Origin: Hyphomicrobiales bacterium
GTDB lineage: Bacteria > Pseudomonadota > Alphaproteobacteria > Rhizobiales > Afifellaceae
DNA length: 6,279 bases
NCBI GenBank assembly: GCA_013812985.1
Contig: JACCSN010000619.1
Location: 1-6,279 of the forward strand
Direction: 5' to 3'
The first letter of the stretch is position 1, and every line of letters starts with the position of its first letter. Shown here in pieces: positions 1-6,279 of the stretch. The position numbers were made by a program, and so were the translations under genes. Below the pieces are notes generated by a model. That model was given only the letters and a program-made list of their open reading frames with translations, was not told where the DNA came from and ran no database searches.

Positions 1-1690
1 GGGCGTTGGATGGCAGGTCGATCTTCGCTCTTTTCGCGACCGCCTCCTCCAGCCATCCGGTTCTGAGTTGCGGCACTGAGCCAATCAGCACCTTCGAATA
101 GGCGTGTCGCGGCCGGTTCAGGATGTCGGAGGTCGGCCCGGCTTCGACGACCGCGCCGCGCAGCATCACCATCGTGTCCTCCGCTAGCGCCGCGATGGTC
201 GAGATGTCGTGGCTGATCAACATGACGGAGAGACCAAGGCGCTCCTTGAGGTCCTGCAGCAATCCGATGATCTGCTCGCGCACCACCGAATCGAGCGCCG
301 ACGTGACTTCGTCGCAGATGATCACGTCAGGATCGGCGACCAGCGCGCGCGCCAGGTTGACGCGCTGCTTCTGGCCGCCGGACAGCTGCTGCGGGAAGCG
401 TTCGGCGAATGATGCGGGCAGTTGCACCATGTCGAGAACGCTGGCCACTTTCTCCTTGCGGGCCAGGCCGGAAAGCCCGAGCAGATGCTCGACGGCGCGG
501 CCGAGCACCTTGCCGATGGTATGCTTGGGATTGAGCGCGGTGTCGGCCGCCTGGAAGACGATCTGCAGACGGCGAAGCTGATCCTTGGAGCGCCGCTCGA
601 TTCCCGGAGCGAGTTGCTCTGCGCCGAGGAGGACCTCGCCGCCGGTACGCGGCACAAGGCCGGCGATGACGCGGGCCAAAGTGCTCTTGCCTGAACCGGA
701 CTCGCCGATGACGCCGAGAAAGCGTCCGCGACGCAGCGTCAGGCTGACATTCGATAGCGCCTTGATCGCCGGAGTGCCGGCCGCGTCGATCGCCCCGTAT
801 CCCGCGTTCAGGTCCCGCGCCGTGAGCACCGGTTCGATCGCGCCGTTTCGTGGCGTGTCCCGCGCCGCCGGCTCGACAACGACGGACGCCGGCGTGCGCA
901 GACGAGGATCGCTCGCCAGCATCAGGATGCGTGTGTAGTCGCTCTTTGGGCGGGTGATCAGCTCTTCCGTCGCTCCCGCCTCCTGGATTTCTCCGTTGAG
1001 GAGAACGACGATGCGGTCGGCGATCTGCGCCACCACCGCGAGATCATGACTGACATAGAGCGCCGCCGCGCGGCGCTCCCTGATCAGCTTCTTGAACGAC
1101 ATCAGAACCGAAATTTGCGTCGTGACGTCGAGCGCGGTGGTCGGCTCGTCGAACACGAGGAGGTCGGGTCCCGAGCCCATCGCCATGGCGGCCATGAGCC
1201 GCTGAAGCTGGCCGCCCGAGACCTCGTGCGGAAAGCGCGTCCCGATTCGCTGGGCGTCCGGCAGGTCAAGCTCGGTGTAGAGCTCGAGCGCGCGCCGCTG
1301 TGCTTCGGAGCGCTTGGCGAGATCGTGCTCAAGGACCGGCTCGATCACCTGCTCGCCGATCGTGAGGCCGGGATTGAAGCCCGCCGCGGCGCTCTGCGAG
1401 ACGTAAGCGACCTTGTTCCCCCGAAGCTCCCGCAATTCTGGCCCGTCAAATTCGAGGACGTCCGCGCCGTTCACAAGCACCTTGCCACGCGTGCGCACAA
1501 GACCGGGCCGCAGATAGCCCAGCGCGGCCAACGCGATCGTCGTCTTGCCGGAACCTGATTCGCCGATCAGCGCCACGACCTCGCCTGTGTGAACGCTGAC
1601 ATTGATGCCAGTCACGATCGGCGCGCTGCCGGGGCGAGGACGTTCGGTTTCGATCGCTAGACCTTCGATCTGCAGGACCGGCGCGGTCAT
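1..1690 (-). CDS. Fused two-domain ABC transporter ATPase (DppD-DppF type), C-terminus cut by window edge
   Basis: Cytoplasmic ATPase expected to power the adjacent peptide/nickel-type importer; both nucleotide-binding domains lie in one chain. I translated the frame from the ATG at 1690 to position 1 and found no stop (563 codons). Domain 1 has Walker A GESGSGKTT (43-51), Q-loop Gln99, signature VSGGQLQR (157-164), Walker B DLLVFDEP (176-183), D-loop ALD (186-188) and switch His215. A linker (about 255-287) follows. Domain 2 has Walker A GESGSGKST (329-337), Gln380, LSGGQKQR (436-443), Walker B DVIICDEVT (455-463), D-loop ALD (465-467) and His494. Residues 525-540 (RPRHAYSKVLIGSVPQ) resemble the C-terminal extension typical of oligopeptide ATPases, so little is probably missing. 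All catalytic motifs are intact in both halves, so both sites should hydrolyse ATP. The start overlaps the permease stop as ATGA and has only a weak upstream AGG, which points to translational coupling. Confidence 0.95.
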   Translation of the reverse strand, partial: MTAPVLQIEGLAIETERPRPGSAPIVTGINVSVHTGEVVALIGESGSGKTTIALAALGYLRPGLVRTRGKVLVNGADVLEFDGPELRELRGNKVAYVSQSAAAGFNPGLTIGEQVIEPVLEHDLAKRSEAQRRALELYTELDLPDAQRIGTRFPHEVSGGQLQRLMAAMAMGSGPDLLVFDEPTTALDVTTQISVLMSFKKLIRERRAAALYVSHDLAVVAQIADRIVVLLNGEIQEAGATEELITRPKSDYTRILMLASDPRLRTPASVVVEPAARDTPRNGAIEPVLTARDLNAGYGAIDAAGTPAIKALSNVSLTLRRGRFLGVIGESGSGKSTLARVIAGLVPRTGGEVLLGAEQLAPGIERRSKDQLRRLQIVFQAADTALNPKHTIGKVLGRAVEHLLGLSGLARKEKVASVLDMVQLPASFAERFPQQLSGGQKQRVNLARALVADPDVIICDEVTSALDSVVREQIIGLLQDLKERLGLSVMLISHDISTIAALAEDTMVMLRGAVVEAGPTSDILNRPRHAYSKVLIGSVPQLRTGWLEEAVAKRAKIDLPSNA

Positions 1691-2562
1691 GCGATCTTGC
1701 CTGAAATGGCTCGCCCGGAGCTGGCGGCGAAATCATCCACGATCAGATTGAGCCCGATGGTGAAGGAGGCAATCGCGAGCGCCGGATAGATCGCCGCCAG
1801 CGATCCGGAAATCAGCCCCAACATATTCTCGCGCACCAGACTCCCCCAATCGGCGTAAGGAGGCTGCACACCCAAACCGAGAAAGCTCAGACTGCTCAGG
1901 AAGAGGATCGAGAACGACAGTCGTATGCCGAAATCCACGACGAGTGGAGTCGCCGCGTTCGGCAGGATTTCATGGAACAGAATCCAGCTTGTGTGCTCGC
2001 CACGCGCGCGCGCGACCTGCACATAATCCATGACGACGATGTCCATCCCCAGCGCGCGGGCGATCCGGTAAACGCTGGTGGCGTAGATCAGGCCGGTCAT
2101 CAGAATGAGCAGCGCGCTTGAGGGGCCAAGCGCCGCGATGACCACGAGCCCGAGCATCAGCGTCGGGAAGGAATGGAACGTGTCGACGATGCGGCTGATG
2201 ATCATGTCGGTCCAGCCGCCCTTGATCGCCGCGAAAATGCCGAGCGCCGAACCGACGGACGTGGCGATCAGCGTCGCGGCTCCCGCCATGCCGAGCGTCA
2301 GCCAGGCGCTGTGGACGATGCGGGAGAACATGTCGCGCCCCAGATAGTCCGCGCCGAGCAGGCTGGCGCCGCCCGGCGGCGCGAAACCCTCCTCGGATAC
2401 GAATTCGCCAAGCGTGAACGGCGCCACAAAAGGACCCACGATGGCGACAATCAGCCAAAAAAGAATGATTGCGGCTCCGAACCGGCCTGCCGATGTCAGC
2501 GTGAACCGCGCCTTGGACAGCGCGTCGCCGCGAGCGACCTTTGGCGCCTCAGCGTCGATCAT
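1687..2562 (-). CDS. ABC transporter permease, DppC/OppC type
   Basis: Inner-membrane permease, expected to pair with the upstream DppB-type subunit to form the import channel. The product is 291 residues, a usual length for the family. After a short cytoplasmic N-terminus there is a first membrane segment (about 29-48). Next comes the family hallmark LLGADYLGRDMFSRIVHSAW (68-87), then further hydrophobic segments near 90-113, 135-165, 205-230 and 255-275. The EAA-type loop that contacts the ATPase is at about 180-202 (YVQVARARGEH, then HEILPN). FLGLGVQPPYADWG (227-240) is also typical of this subfamily. The frame stays open upstream to an ATG at 2619, but that start would run 50 bases into the preceding gene. 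The ATG at 2562 has a GAGGG five bases upstream and lies 7 bases after the previous stop, so I chose it. The gene ends in an ATGA overlap with the ATPase gene. Confidence 0.95.
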   Translation of the reverse strand: MIDAEAPKVARGDALSKARFTLTSAGRFGAAIILFWLIVAIVGPFVAPFTLGEFVSEEGFAPPGGASLLGADYLGRDMFSRIVHSAWLTLGMAGAATLIATSVGSALGIFAAIKGGWTDMIISRIVDTFHSFPTLMLGLVVIAALGPSSALLILMTGLIYATSVYRIARALGMDIVVMDYVQVARARGEHTSWILFHEILPNAATPLVVDFGIRLSFSILFLSSLSFLGLGVQPPYADWGSLVRENMLGLISGSLAAIYPALAIASFTIGLNLIVDDFAASSGRAISGKIA

Positions 2563-2572
2563 CGATCCCTCA
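2563..2572 (-). promoter_or_regulatory. Ribosome binding site of the DppC-type permease, merged with the preceding stop codon
   Basis: On the minus strand the junction reads TGAGGGATCG followed by ATG. The TGA stop of the DppB-type gene supplies the first bases of the Shine-Dalgarno sequence GAGGG (2571-2567), which is 4 bases from the start codon. A ribosome terminating on the upstream gene would sit directly on this site, so coupled translation is likely. The site also decides the start at 2562 over the longer in-frame ATG at 2619. Confidence 0.75.
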
Positions 2573-3520
2573 GTGCGCTTTCCGCCGTAGACGCGGATTG
2601 GACAGGATGGCTGCGACATCGGCGACGAGGATGAACAGAATATATGCCGTGCAGAAAATCATCGCGCAGGCCTGGATGACCGGAAAATCGCGCGACGACA
2701 CGCCATCGACAATCAGCTTGGCCAGGCCGGGATAGGCGAAGATCGTCTCGACGATGACCACGCCGCTGACCAGATAGGCCAGGTTGAGCGCGATGACGTT
2801 GGCGATCGGGCTCATTGCGTTGACCAAGGCATGCCTAAAGACGATGCGATGCCGCCGCACCCCCTTGAGCACCGCCAATTCGATGTAGGACGAGTTCAGG
2901 ATGTTGAGAATCGTCGACCTTGTCATGCGCGCCATCTGGGCAAGCAGCACCAGCGAGAGGGTCAATACGGGCAGCGCCAGCGTCTCGATCAGATGGCCGA
3001 AGGAACGGAATTCGGTGGTATAGGAGATGGCCGGCAGCCATCGAAGCCGGACCGCGAAAACCAGAACCAGCAACGTGCCGAGCAGGAATTCCGGGACGGC
3101 GACCAGAAACATCGTCGCCACGGACACGAGGCGGTCGAAGATGCTTTCGGGATACATCGCCGCGACAAGGCCAAGCAGGATCGCCGACGGCACGACGAGA
3201 AATGCCGTCAAACCAGCCAGAAGCAGTGTGTTGGAGAAGCGTTCCGCGATCAGGCCCGAAATCTGCGCGCCGCTTGCAAGCGAAGCTCCCAGATCGCCGG
3301 TCAGCATGCCGCTGATCCATTCGAAGTACCGAACAATGGCTGGGCGATCGAGGCCCATTTCAGTGCGCAGGGCGGCGACCGCTTCCGGCGTGGCCGATTG
3401 CCCAAGCACCGCTTCGGCGACATCGCCCGGCAAGAGTTCCGTCCCGATGAAGACCAGGATCGTCACCAGCCAGAGCGTCAGCAGACCTACTCCCAGGCGC
3501 TGCAGTATCAGGGTGAGCAT
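2570..3520 (-). CDS. ABC transporter permease, DppB/OppB type
   Basis: Inner-membrane permease and partner of the DppC-type subunit. From the ATG at 3520 the product is 316 residues, normal for the family. The N-terminus MLTLILQRLGVGLLTLWLVT is the classic DppB start, running straight into the first membrane helix (about 9-29). A periplasmic region follows with LPGDVAEAVLG (30-40) and GLDRPAIVRYFEWISGMLTG (56-75), both typical of the family. Further membrane segments lie near 98-122, 132-157, 179-196, 238-262 and 284-305, giving six in total. The EAA-type ATPase-docking loop is at about 212-237 (YIELAVLKGVRRHRIVFRHA and on). Near the C-terminus are VETIFAYPGLAKLIVDGVSS (257-276) and a basic tail. 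In-frame ATGs exist upstream at 3631, 3583 and 3580. They would add 20 to 37 residues with no family counterpart, and the first overlaps the preceding gene; the 3520 start has a GAGGG six bases upstream. Confidence 0.95.
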   Translation of the reverse strand: MLTLILQRLGVGLLTLWLVTILVFIGTELLPGDVAEAVLGQSATPEAVAALRTEMGLDRPAIVRYFEWISGMLTGDLGASLASGAQISGLIAERFSNTLLLAGLTAFLVVPSAILLGLVAAMYPESIFDRLVSVATMFLVAVPEFLLGTLLVLVFAVRLRWLPAISYTTEFRSFGHLIETLALPVLTLSLVLLAQMARMTRSTILNILNSSYIELAVLKGVRRHRIVFRHALVNAMSPIANVIALNLAYLVSGVVIVETIFAYPGLAKLIVDGVSSRDFPVIQACAMIFCTAYILFILVADVAAILSNPRLRRKAH

Positions 3521-3526
3521 CCTAGG

Positions 3527-3531
3527 CCCTC
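3527..3531 (-). promoter_or_regulatory. Ribosome binding site of the DppB-type permease
   Basis: The transcript reads GCGAGGGCCTAGG just before the ATG at 3520. GAGGG is six bases from the start codon, good spacing for a Shine-Dalgarno sequence, and supports this start over the longer in-frame alternatives. The same seven bases, GCGAGGG (3533-3527), are complementary to part of the 3' arm of the nearby upstream hairpin, so access to this site could depend on folding. Confidence 0.7.
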
Positions 3532-3541
3532 GCGGCCGCAC

Positions 3542-3579
3542 TGGCGAGGGGAACGTGGCGAACCACGTCCCCCTCGCCA
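3542..3579 (-). other. Intercistronic stem-loop with UUCG loop between binding-protein and permease genes
   Basis: The arms TGGCGAGGGGAACGTGG (3542-3558) and CCACGTCCCCCTCGCCA (3563-3579) are inverted repeats of 17 bases. In the minus-strand transcript 16 pairs are Watson-Crick and the remaining one (3569 with 3552) is a G-U wobble. The four-base loop reads UUCG, closed by a G-C pair rather than the extra-stable C-G. No U-run follows; the next bases are GUGCGGCCGC, so this does not look like a Rho-independent terminator. The hairpin begins 17 bases after the stop of the binding-protein gene and ends 21 bases before the permease ATG. In other importers, such elements between a binding protein and its permeases protect the upstream message from 3' decay and keep the binding protein in excess. 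That role is inferred here. Confidence 0.8.
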
Positions 3580-3596
3580 TCATGCGCTCGATGTAT

Positions 3597-5240
3597 TCAG
3601 GATTCCAGCCAGGCGGTATCGGGGAACGCAAAGCCTCCGAGATTGCCGATCGGCACCGGAGTGATGCCCTTCACCCTCGCCGAGTGGCCGTCCAGGAAAT
3701 CCTGGAACCCGAAGACGCCATTGCCGCCCTGGTCGTAGAGTATCTTCTGGATATCGTTGTAGATCTGCTTTCTCTTGGCGGGATCGAGTTCGCTGCGGCC
3801 CTGGACGATAAGCTGATCGAGCGTAGCGTCCTTGAATTGGGCGGCGTTCCAGTCGGCCTCCGAGATCCAGCCGAGGGAAAGCTGAATGTCGATCGTCGGA
3901 CGGGCATTCCACTGTCCGCCATGGAACGGGCGCTTGATCCATATGTTGCTCCAATAGCCGTCCGCCGGTTCGCGCCGCAGTTCAATGTTCAGGCCCGCCT
4001 GTGCGGCGGTCTGCTGCAGTATCTGACCCATCGGGACGGTGCCGATTGCCGCCTCCGAAATATGCAGTTCCAGCCTGCCGGCGCCGAAGCCTGATTTCGC
4101 CAGATGGAATTTCGCCTTGTCCAGATCGACAGTGCGCTGCGGCAGATCTGCGTTGTAGAGCGGATCGTTCGGCGGCACGACGTGATCGTTCCCGAGTTGC
4201 CCGTAACCCTTCAACACGCTCTTTACATAACGTTCCCGGTCAAGCAGGTGCTTGATCGCCAGCCGCAGGTCCGCATTGTCCGTTGGCGCGCGGTCGCACA
4301 TCATGATCATTTCGGAGAATGTGGCGGACGGCGTCGCCAGAAGCACCAGTTCCGGACGGCTCTTCACCTCTTCGATGGCGCCCGGCGGCAGATTGGTGAT
4401 GGCCTCGACATCGCCGGAGACGAGCGCATTGACGCGCGCGACCCCGTCCTGGATGCCGAAGAACTCCAGTTCATCGAGATAGGGCCGACCTTCCTTGAAG
4501 TAGTTCTCGAAGCGCGTTCCGATCGAGCGCACGCCCGGGCTGAACTCCGTCATCCTGAACGGCCCGGTGCCGATGGCGGTCGAAAAGTCCGTCGTCCCGT
4601 CCTGCAGGATCATGAAATGGGATGTTCCGAGCATGATCGGCAGGTCGGCATACGCCTCCCTGAGCTTGACGCGGACCATGCCCGGGCCGTCCGCGCTGAC
4701 GCTTTCGATCTGATCGGACAGCGCCTTCGCCGCGGAGCCGACCGCGGGATCCTTGTGCCGCATCAGCGAATAGACGACGTCTTGCGCCGTCAGGCTCTTG
4801 CCGTCGTGGAATTCGACGCCTGGGCGCAGCCTGAACACCCACTCGGTCGCGTCCGAATTCGGTTCGAAAGACTCCGCCAGTTCCGGCTGCGCGGCGGTGT
4901 TTCCGTCCAGACGCGTCAGCCCGTTGAAATAGATATAGCCGCGGATGTAATCCGTGCTGAGCGTCTGCTTGGCCGGATCGAGCGTGTCGGCGGCGCTTGA
5001 GGAATGCCCGGCCACGCGCATCTTGCCGCCGCGCTTCGGCGTCTGCGCCAGCGCGATTCCGGCGTCGGCCAGGATGCCGGCCCCCGCGGCGGCAACGATG
5101 CCGGCCGCACCGAGCCATTTCAGCAAGTCGCGCCGGCTTGCGCCGTGCTTGAGCCCTTCGATGATAATGTCGCGATCCCTGGCACGGAGGTCCTGGAAGC
5201 GCGGCTGATTGTACAGCCCGGTCTTGCGGTGGTCGTTCAT
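3597..5240 (-). CDS. ABC transporter substrate-binding protein, family 5 (SBP_bac_5), predicted Tat-exported
   Basis: Periplasmic binding protein that should capture the substrate and deliver it to the DppBC-type channel. It has 547 residues, normal for family 5. The N-terminus has a long charged leader (1-34), a twin-arginine motif SRRDLLK (35-41), an Ala/Gly-rich hydrophobic stretch (about 43-62) and a likely cleavage site after ALA at 65. No lipobox cysteine is seen. The mature part carries family hallmarks: TLDPAKQ (86-92), PELAESFEPNSDATEWVFRL (119-138), RPGVEFHDGKSLTAQDVVYS (139-158), GTGPFRM (224-230), and the C-terminal lobe including LDPAKRKQIYNDIQKIL (485-501). A strong AAGGGAGG five bases before the ATG fixes the start and suggests high translation. 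The gene starts 28 bases after the MmgE/PrpD stop. The ligand is unknown: family 5 proteins bind di- and oligopeptides, opines, sugars, nickel chelates and other solutes. Confidence 0.95.
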   Translation of the reverse strand: MNDHRKTGLYNQPRFQDLRARDRDIIIEGLKHGASRRDLLKWLGAAGIVAAAGAGILADAGIALAQTPKRGGKMRVAGHSSSAADTLDPAKQTLSTDYIRGYIYFNGLTRLDGNTAAQPELAESFEPNSDATEWVFRLRPGVEFHDGKSLTAQDVVYSLMRHKDPAVGSAAKALSDQIESVSADGPGMVRVKLREAYADLPIMLGTSHFMILQDGTTDFSTAIGTGPFRMTEFSPGVRSIGTRFENYFKEGRPYLDELEFFGIQDGVARVNALVSGDVEAITNLPPGAIEEVKSRPELVLLATPSATFSEMIMMCDRAPTDNADLRLAIKHLLDRERYVKSVLKGYGQLGNDHVVPPNDPLYNADLPQRTVDLDKAKFHLAKSGFGAGRLELHISEAAIGTVPMGQILQQTAAQAGLNIELRREPADGYWSNIWIKRPFHGGQWNARPTIDIQLSLGWISEADWNAAQFKDATLDQLIVQGRSELDPAKRKQIYNDIQKILYDQGGNGVFGFQDFLDGHSARVKGITPVPIGNLGGFAFPDTAWLES

Positions 5241-5245
5241 GGTAA

Positions 5246-5253
5246 CCTCCCTT
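5246..5253 (-). promoter_or_regulatory. Strong ribosome binding site of the substrate-binding protein gene
   Basis: The transcript reads AAGGGAGGTTACC followed by ATG. It is a near-perfect Shine-Dalgarno sequence five bases from the start codon and the strongest of those visible in this operon. This fits the need for more binding protein than membrane subunits. The 28-base gap around it (5241-5268) shows no recognisable promoter, so the gene is probably read from a promoter upstream of the MmgE/PrpD gene. Confidence 0.75.
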
Positions 5254-5268
5254 GGCGTAAGGCTCTGT

Positions 5269-6279
5269 TCAAGCAGCGACCGCCGACGCGCCGCGTTCTC
5301 CGGCGGCTGTCTCGGCGATGATCGCTGGCTTCGGTCGTTCCAGAACGAGTGACAGCACGCGTTCCAGTTCGCTCGCTGAGAGTCTATCGAGCGCGTTGCT
5401 CGCAGCCTCTATCTCCAGCGCGTTTTCGCGACCCAGAATTGGATCAGCGAAGGCGTGAAATTTTTCGGAAACTTCGGCGTCCGAGAGCGGATCGTCGGGA
5501 TCGCCTTTGGGTGTTCTTGGGCGCGATTGCAGAACCCTTCCGTCGGTCGTGGTCAGCACCACATCGGCCCAGCGCTTATCGATGCTGATCTTCGTGTAGT
5601 GGTCTGTCTCGACGAGATCGGTCAGCGCGGCGACGCGCCGGATCTCCGGATCCTCGAGCACGTCCGGCCGTAGCTCATCGACGCCGATCCGGCCGCGAGC
5701 CGCCATCGTCGCAACCGGATAGATGATCGCGTAAGTCATCTCGTCCAGCGTCCGCGGATCGCGGCCGGCCAGCCGAGTGGCGTAGTGGAACGTCCGGATG
5801 AGGACCTTCGCCAGATCCCTCGATGTGAGGCCGTTTTCGGCCATCAGCTCGCGAACGGCGTCGATGGCCGGATGGGCCCAGCGGCAGACCGGATAGCGCT
5901 TGTAGTGCGTGTGCTCGACGATGCGCCACGCCGCGCCGAGATCGAACCAGAAGGGCGCCGCCGCCTCGCCCTCGATCGTGATCGCCGGCGCGCCGGTGAA
6001 ACCCATGCTCGCCAGATATGCGGCGGTGACGCCGGAGGGAGCGCCCCATGCGACGCCGTCGCGAAGCATGGTCGGATGATCGATGCAGCGCATCATCTGA
6101 CTGCGCGGGCCATGATATTCCGCGATTCCGACCGCGTGCCGCAGGATGTCCGCGTCGGCGTCGAGCATCCGGGCCGCCATCGCGGCGACGCCGACCGCGG
6201 TCCACGCGCCGGAGGTGTGATAGTCGGCGCAGGTCGCGTGCTGTGCCAGCCCGGCGCGGTAGGATGTCTCGTAGCCGAT
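5269..6279 (-). CDS. MmgE/PrpD family protein, N-terminus cut by window edge
   Basis: Member of the superfamily that includes 2-methylcitrate dehydratase (PrpD) and cis-aconitate decarboxylase; cytoplasmic. The open frame enters at the window edge and shows 336 residues before the TGA at 5271-5269. Full-length members have about 450-470 residues, so roughly the first 120 are outside. Family landmarks, numbered from the first visible residue, are: GYETSYRAG (2-10), HTSGAW (21-26), the DGVAWGAPSGVTAAYLASMG stretch (74-93) followed by FTGAP (94-98), HYKRYPVCRWAHPAIDAV (125-142), TYAIIYPVA (182-190) and PKGDPDDPLSDAEVSEKF (257-274). The KxYPxC...H core is intact. Where related sequences often have Lys before DG in the first conserved stretch, this one has Arg73, so activity may differ. 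The first in-frame ATG visible (6180) is not the real start, because conserved sequence continues upstream of it. The substrate is not predictable; many such genes sit beside transporters and are uncharacterised. Confidence 0.9.
   Translation of the reverse strand: MGYETSYRAGLAQHATCADYHTSGAWTAVGVAAMAARMLDADADILRHAVGIAEYHGPRSQMMRCIDHPTMLRDGVAWGAPSGVTAAYLASMGFTGAPAITIEGEAAAPFWFDLGAAWRIVEHTHYKRYPVCRWAHPAIDAVRELMAENGLTSRDLAKVLIRTFHYATRLAGRDPRTLDEMTYAIIYPVATMAARGRIGVDELRPDVLEDPEIRRVAALTDLVETDHYTKISIDKRWADVVLTTTDGRVLQSRPRTPKGDPDDPLSDAEVSEKFHAFADPILGRENALEIEAASNALDRLSASELERVLSLVLERPKPAIIAETAAGERGASAVAA

Noticed and set aside
2007..2016. Short run of alternating CG inside the DppC-type gene as a possible repeat or slippage site
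   Set aside because: It is short, in frame with conserved permease coding (the VARARG stretch), and explained by GC-rich Ala/Arg codons.
3542..3579. Reading the intergenic hairpin as a Rho-independent terminator
   Set aside because: No U-run follows the stem in the minus-strand transcript, and termination here would cut the binding protein off from its own permeases. A stabilising or processing role is more plausible.
2831..3664. Plus-strand open frame of 277 codons opposite the DppB-type permease
   Set aside because: The product is highly polar and rich in Arg, Gln and His, the usual complement of a membrane-protein gene read backwards. Nothing supports translation.
3027..4094. Long plus-strand open frame of 355 codons opposite the permease/binding-protein junction
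   Set aside because: It lies opposite parts of two well-supported genes and the gap between them. Its translation is rich in Arg, Ser and Pro with no recognisable motif. Long antisense frames are expected opposite GC-rich genes.
4104..5000. Plus-strand open frame of 298 codons opposite the binding-protein gene
   Set aside because: It is wholly antisense to a confident family 5 binding-protein gene, with an Arg/Asp/Val-rich composition typical of a mirror frame and no own ribosome binding site or family motif.
5241..5268. Possible separate promoter for the binding-protein gene
   Set aside because: The gap is only 28 bases and is mostly taken up by the ribosome binding site; no -35/-10 pair can be seen. 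A promoter inside the upstream coding sequence cannot be ruled out by eye.

Overview
The window holds one tightly packed set of genes, all on the minus strand, so it reads from position 6279 down to position 1. The sequence is GC-rich and almost fully coding; the longest gap between genes is 76 bases. GC content, codon use, the gene families, and a substrate-binding protein with a long charged leader before a twin-arginine signal all suggest a high-GC proteobacterium. An alphaproteobacterium of the Rhizobiales type is most likely, but this is an inference from style; no marker gene is present.

In order of transcription: (1) the C-terminal part of an MmgE/PrpD-family protein (6279-5269), cut at its N-terminus by the window edge; (2) a family 5 (peptide/nickel type) ABC substrate-binding protein with a predicted Tat signal (5240-3597); (3) a short intergenic region with a strong stem-loop; (4) a DppB-type permease (3520-2570); (5) a DppC-type permease (2562-1687); (6) a single polypeptide carrying two DppD/DppF-type ATPase domains (1690 to beyond position 1), nearly complete but cut at its C-terminus. 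The junctions are 28 bases, 76 bases with the hairpin, 7 bases, and a 4-base ATGA overlap. This is what one expects of a single operon. No promoter or Rho-independent terminator is visible; both probably lie outside the window.

Together genes 2-6 form a complete importer: an exported binding protein, a two-permease channel and a fused pair of ATPases. The MmgE/PrpD protein (the 2-methylcitrate dehydratase / cis-aconitate decarboxylase superfamily) may act on the imported compound or on a product of it. The substrate cannot be read from the sequence; the family's 'dipeptide/oligopeptide' label should not be taken as a substrate assignment.

I found no mobile element, CRISPR array, RNA gene or clearly novel system. 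The most notable non-coding element is the hairpin between the binding-protein gene and the permease gene. Its 17-bp stem has a UUCG loop in the transcript, and its 3' arm can also pair with the permease ribosome binding site.
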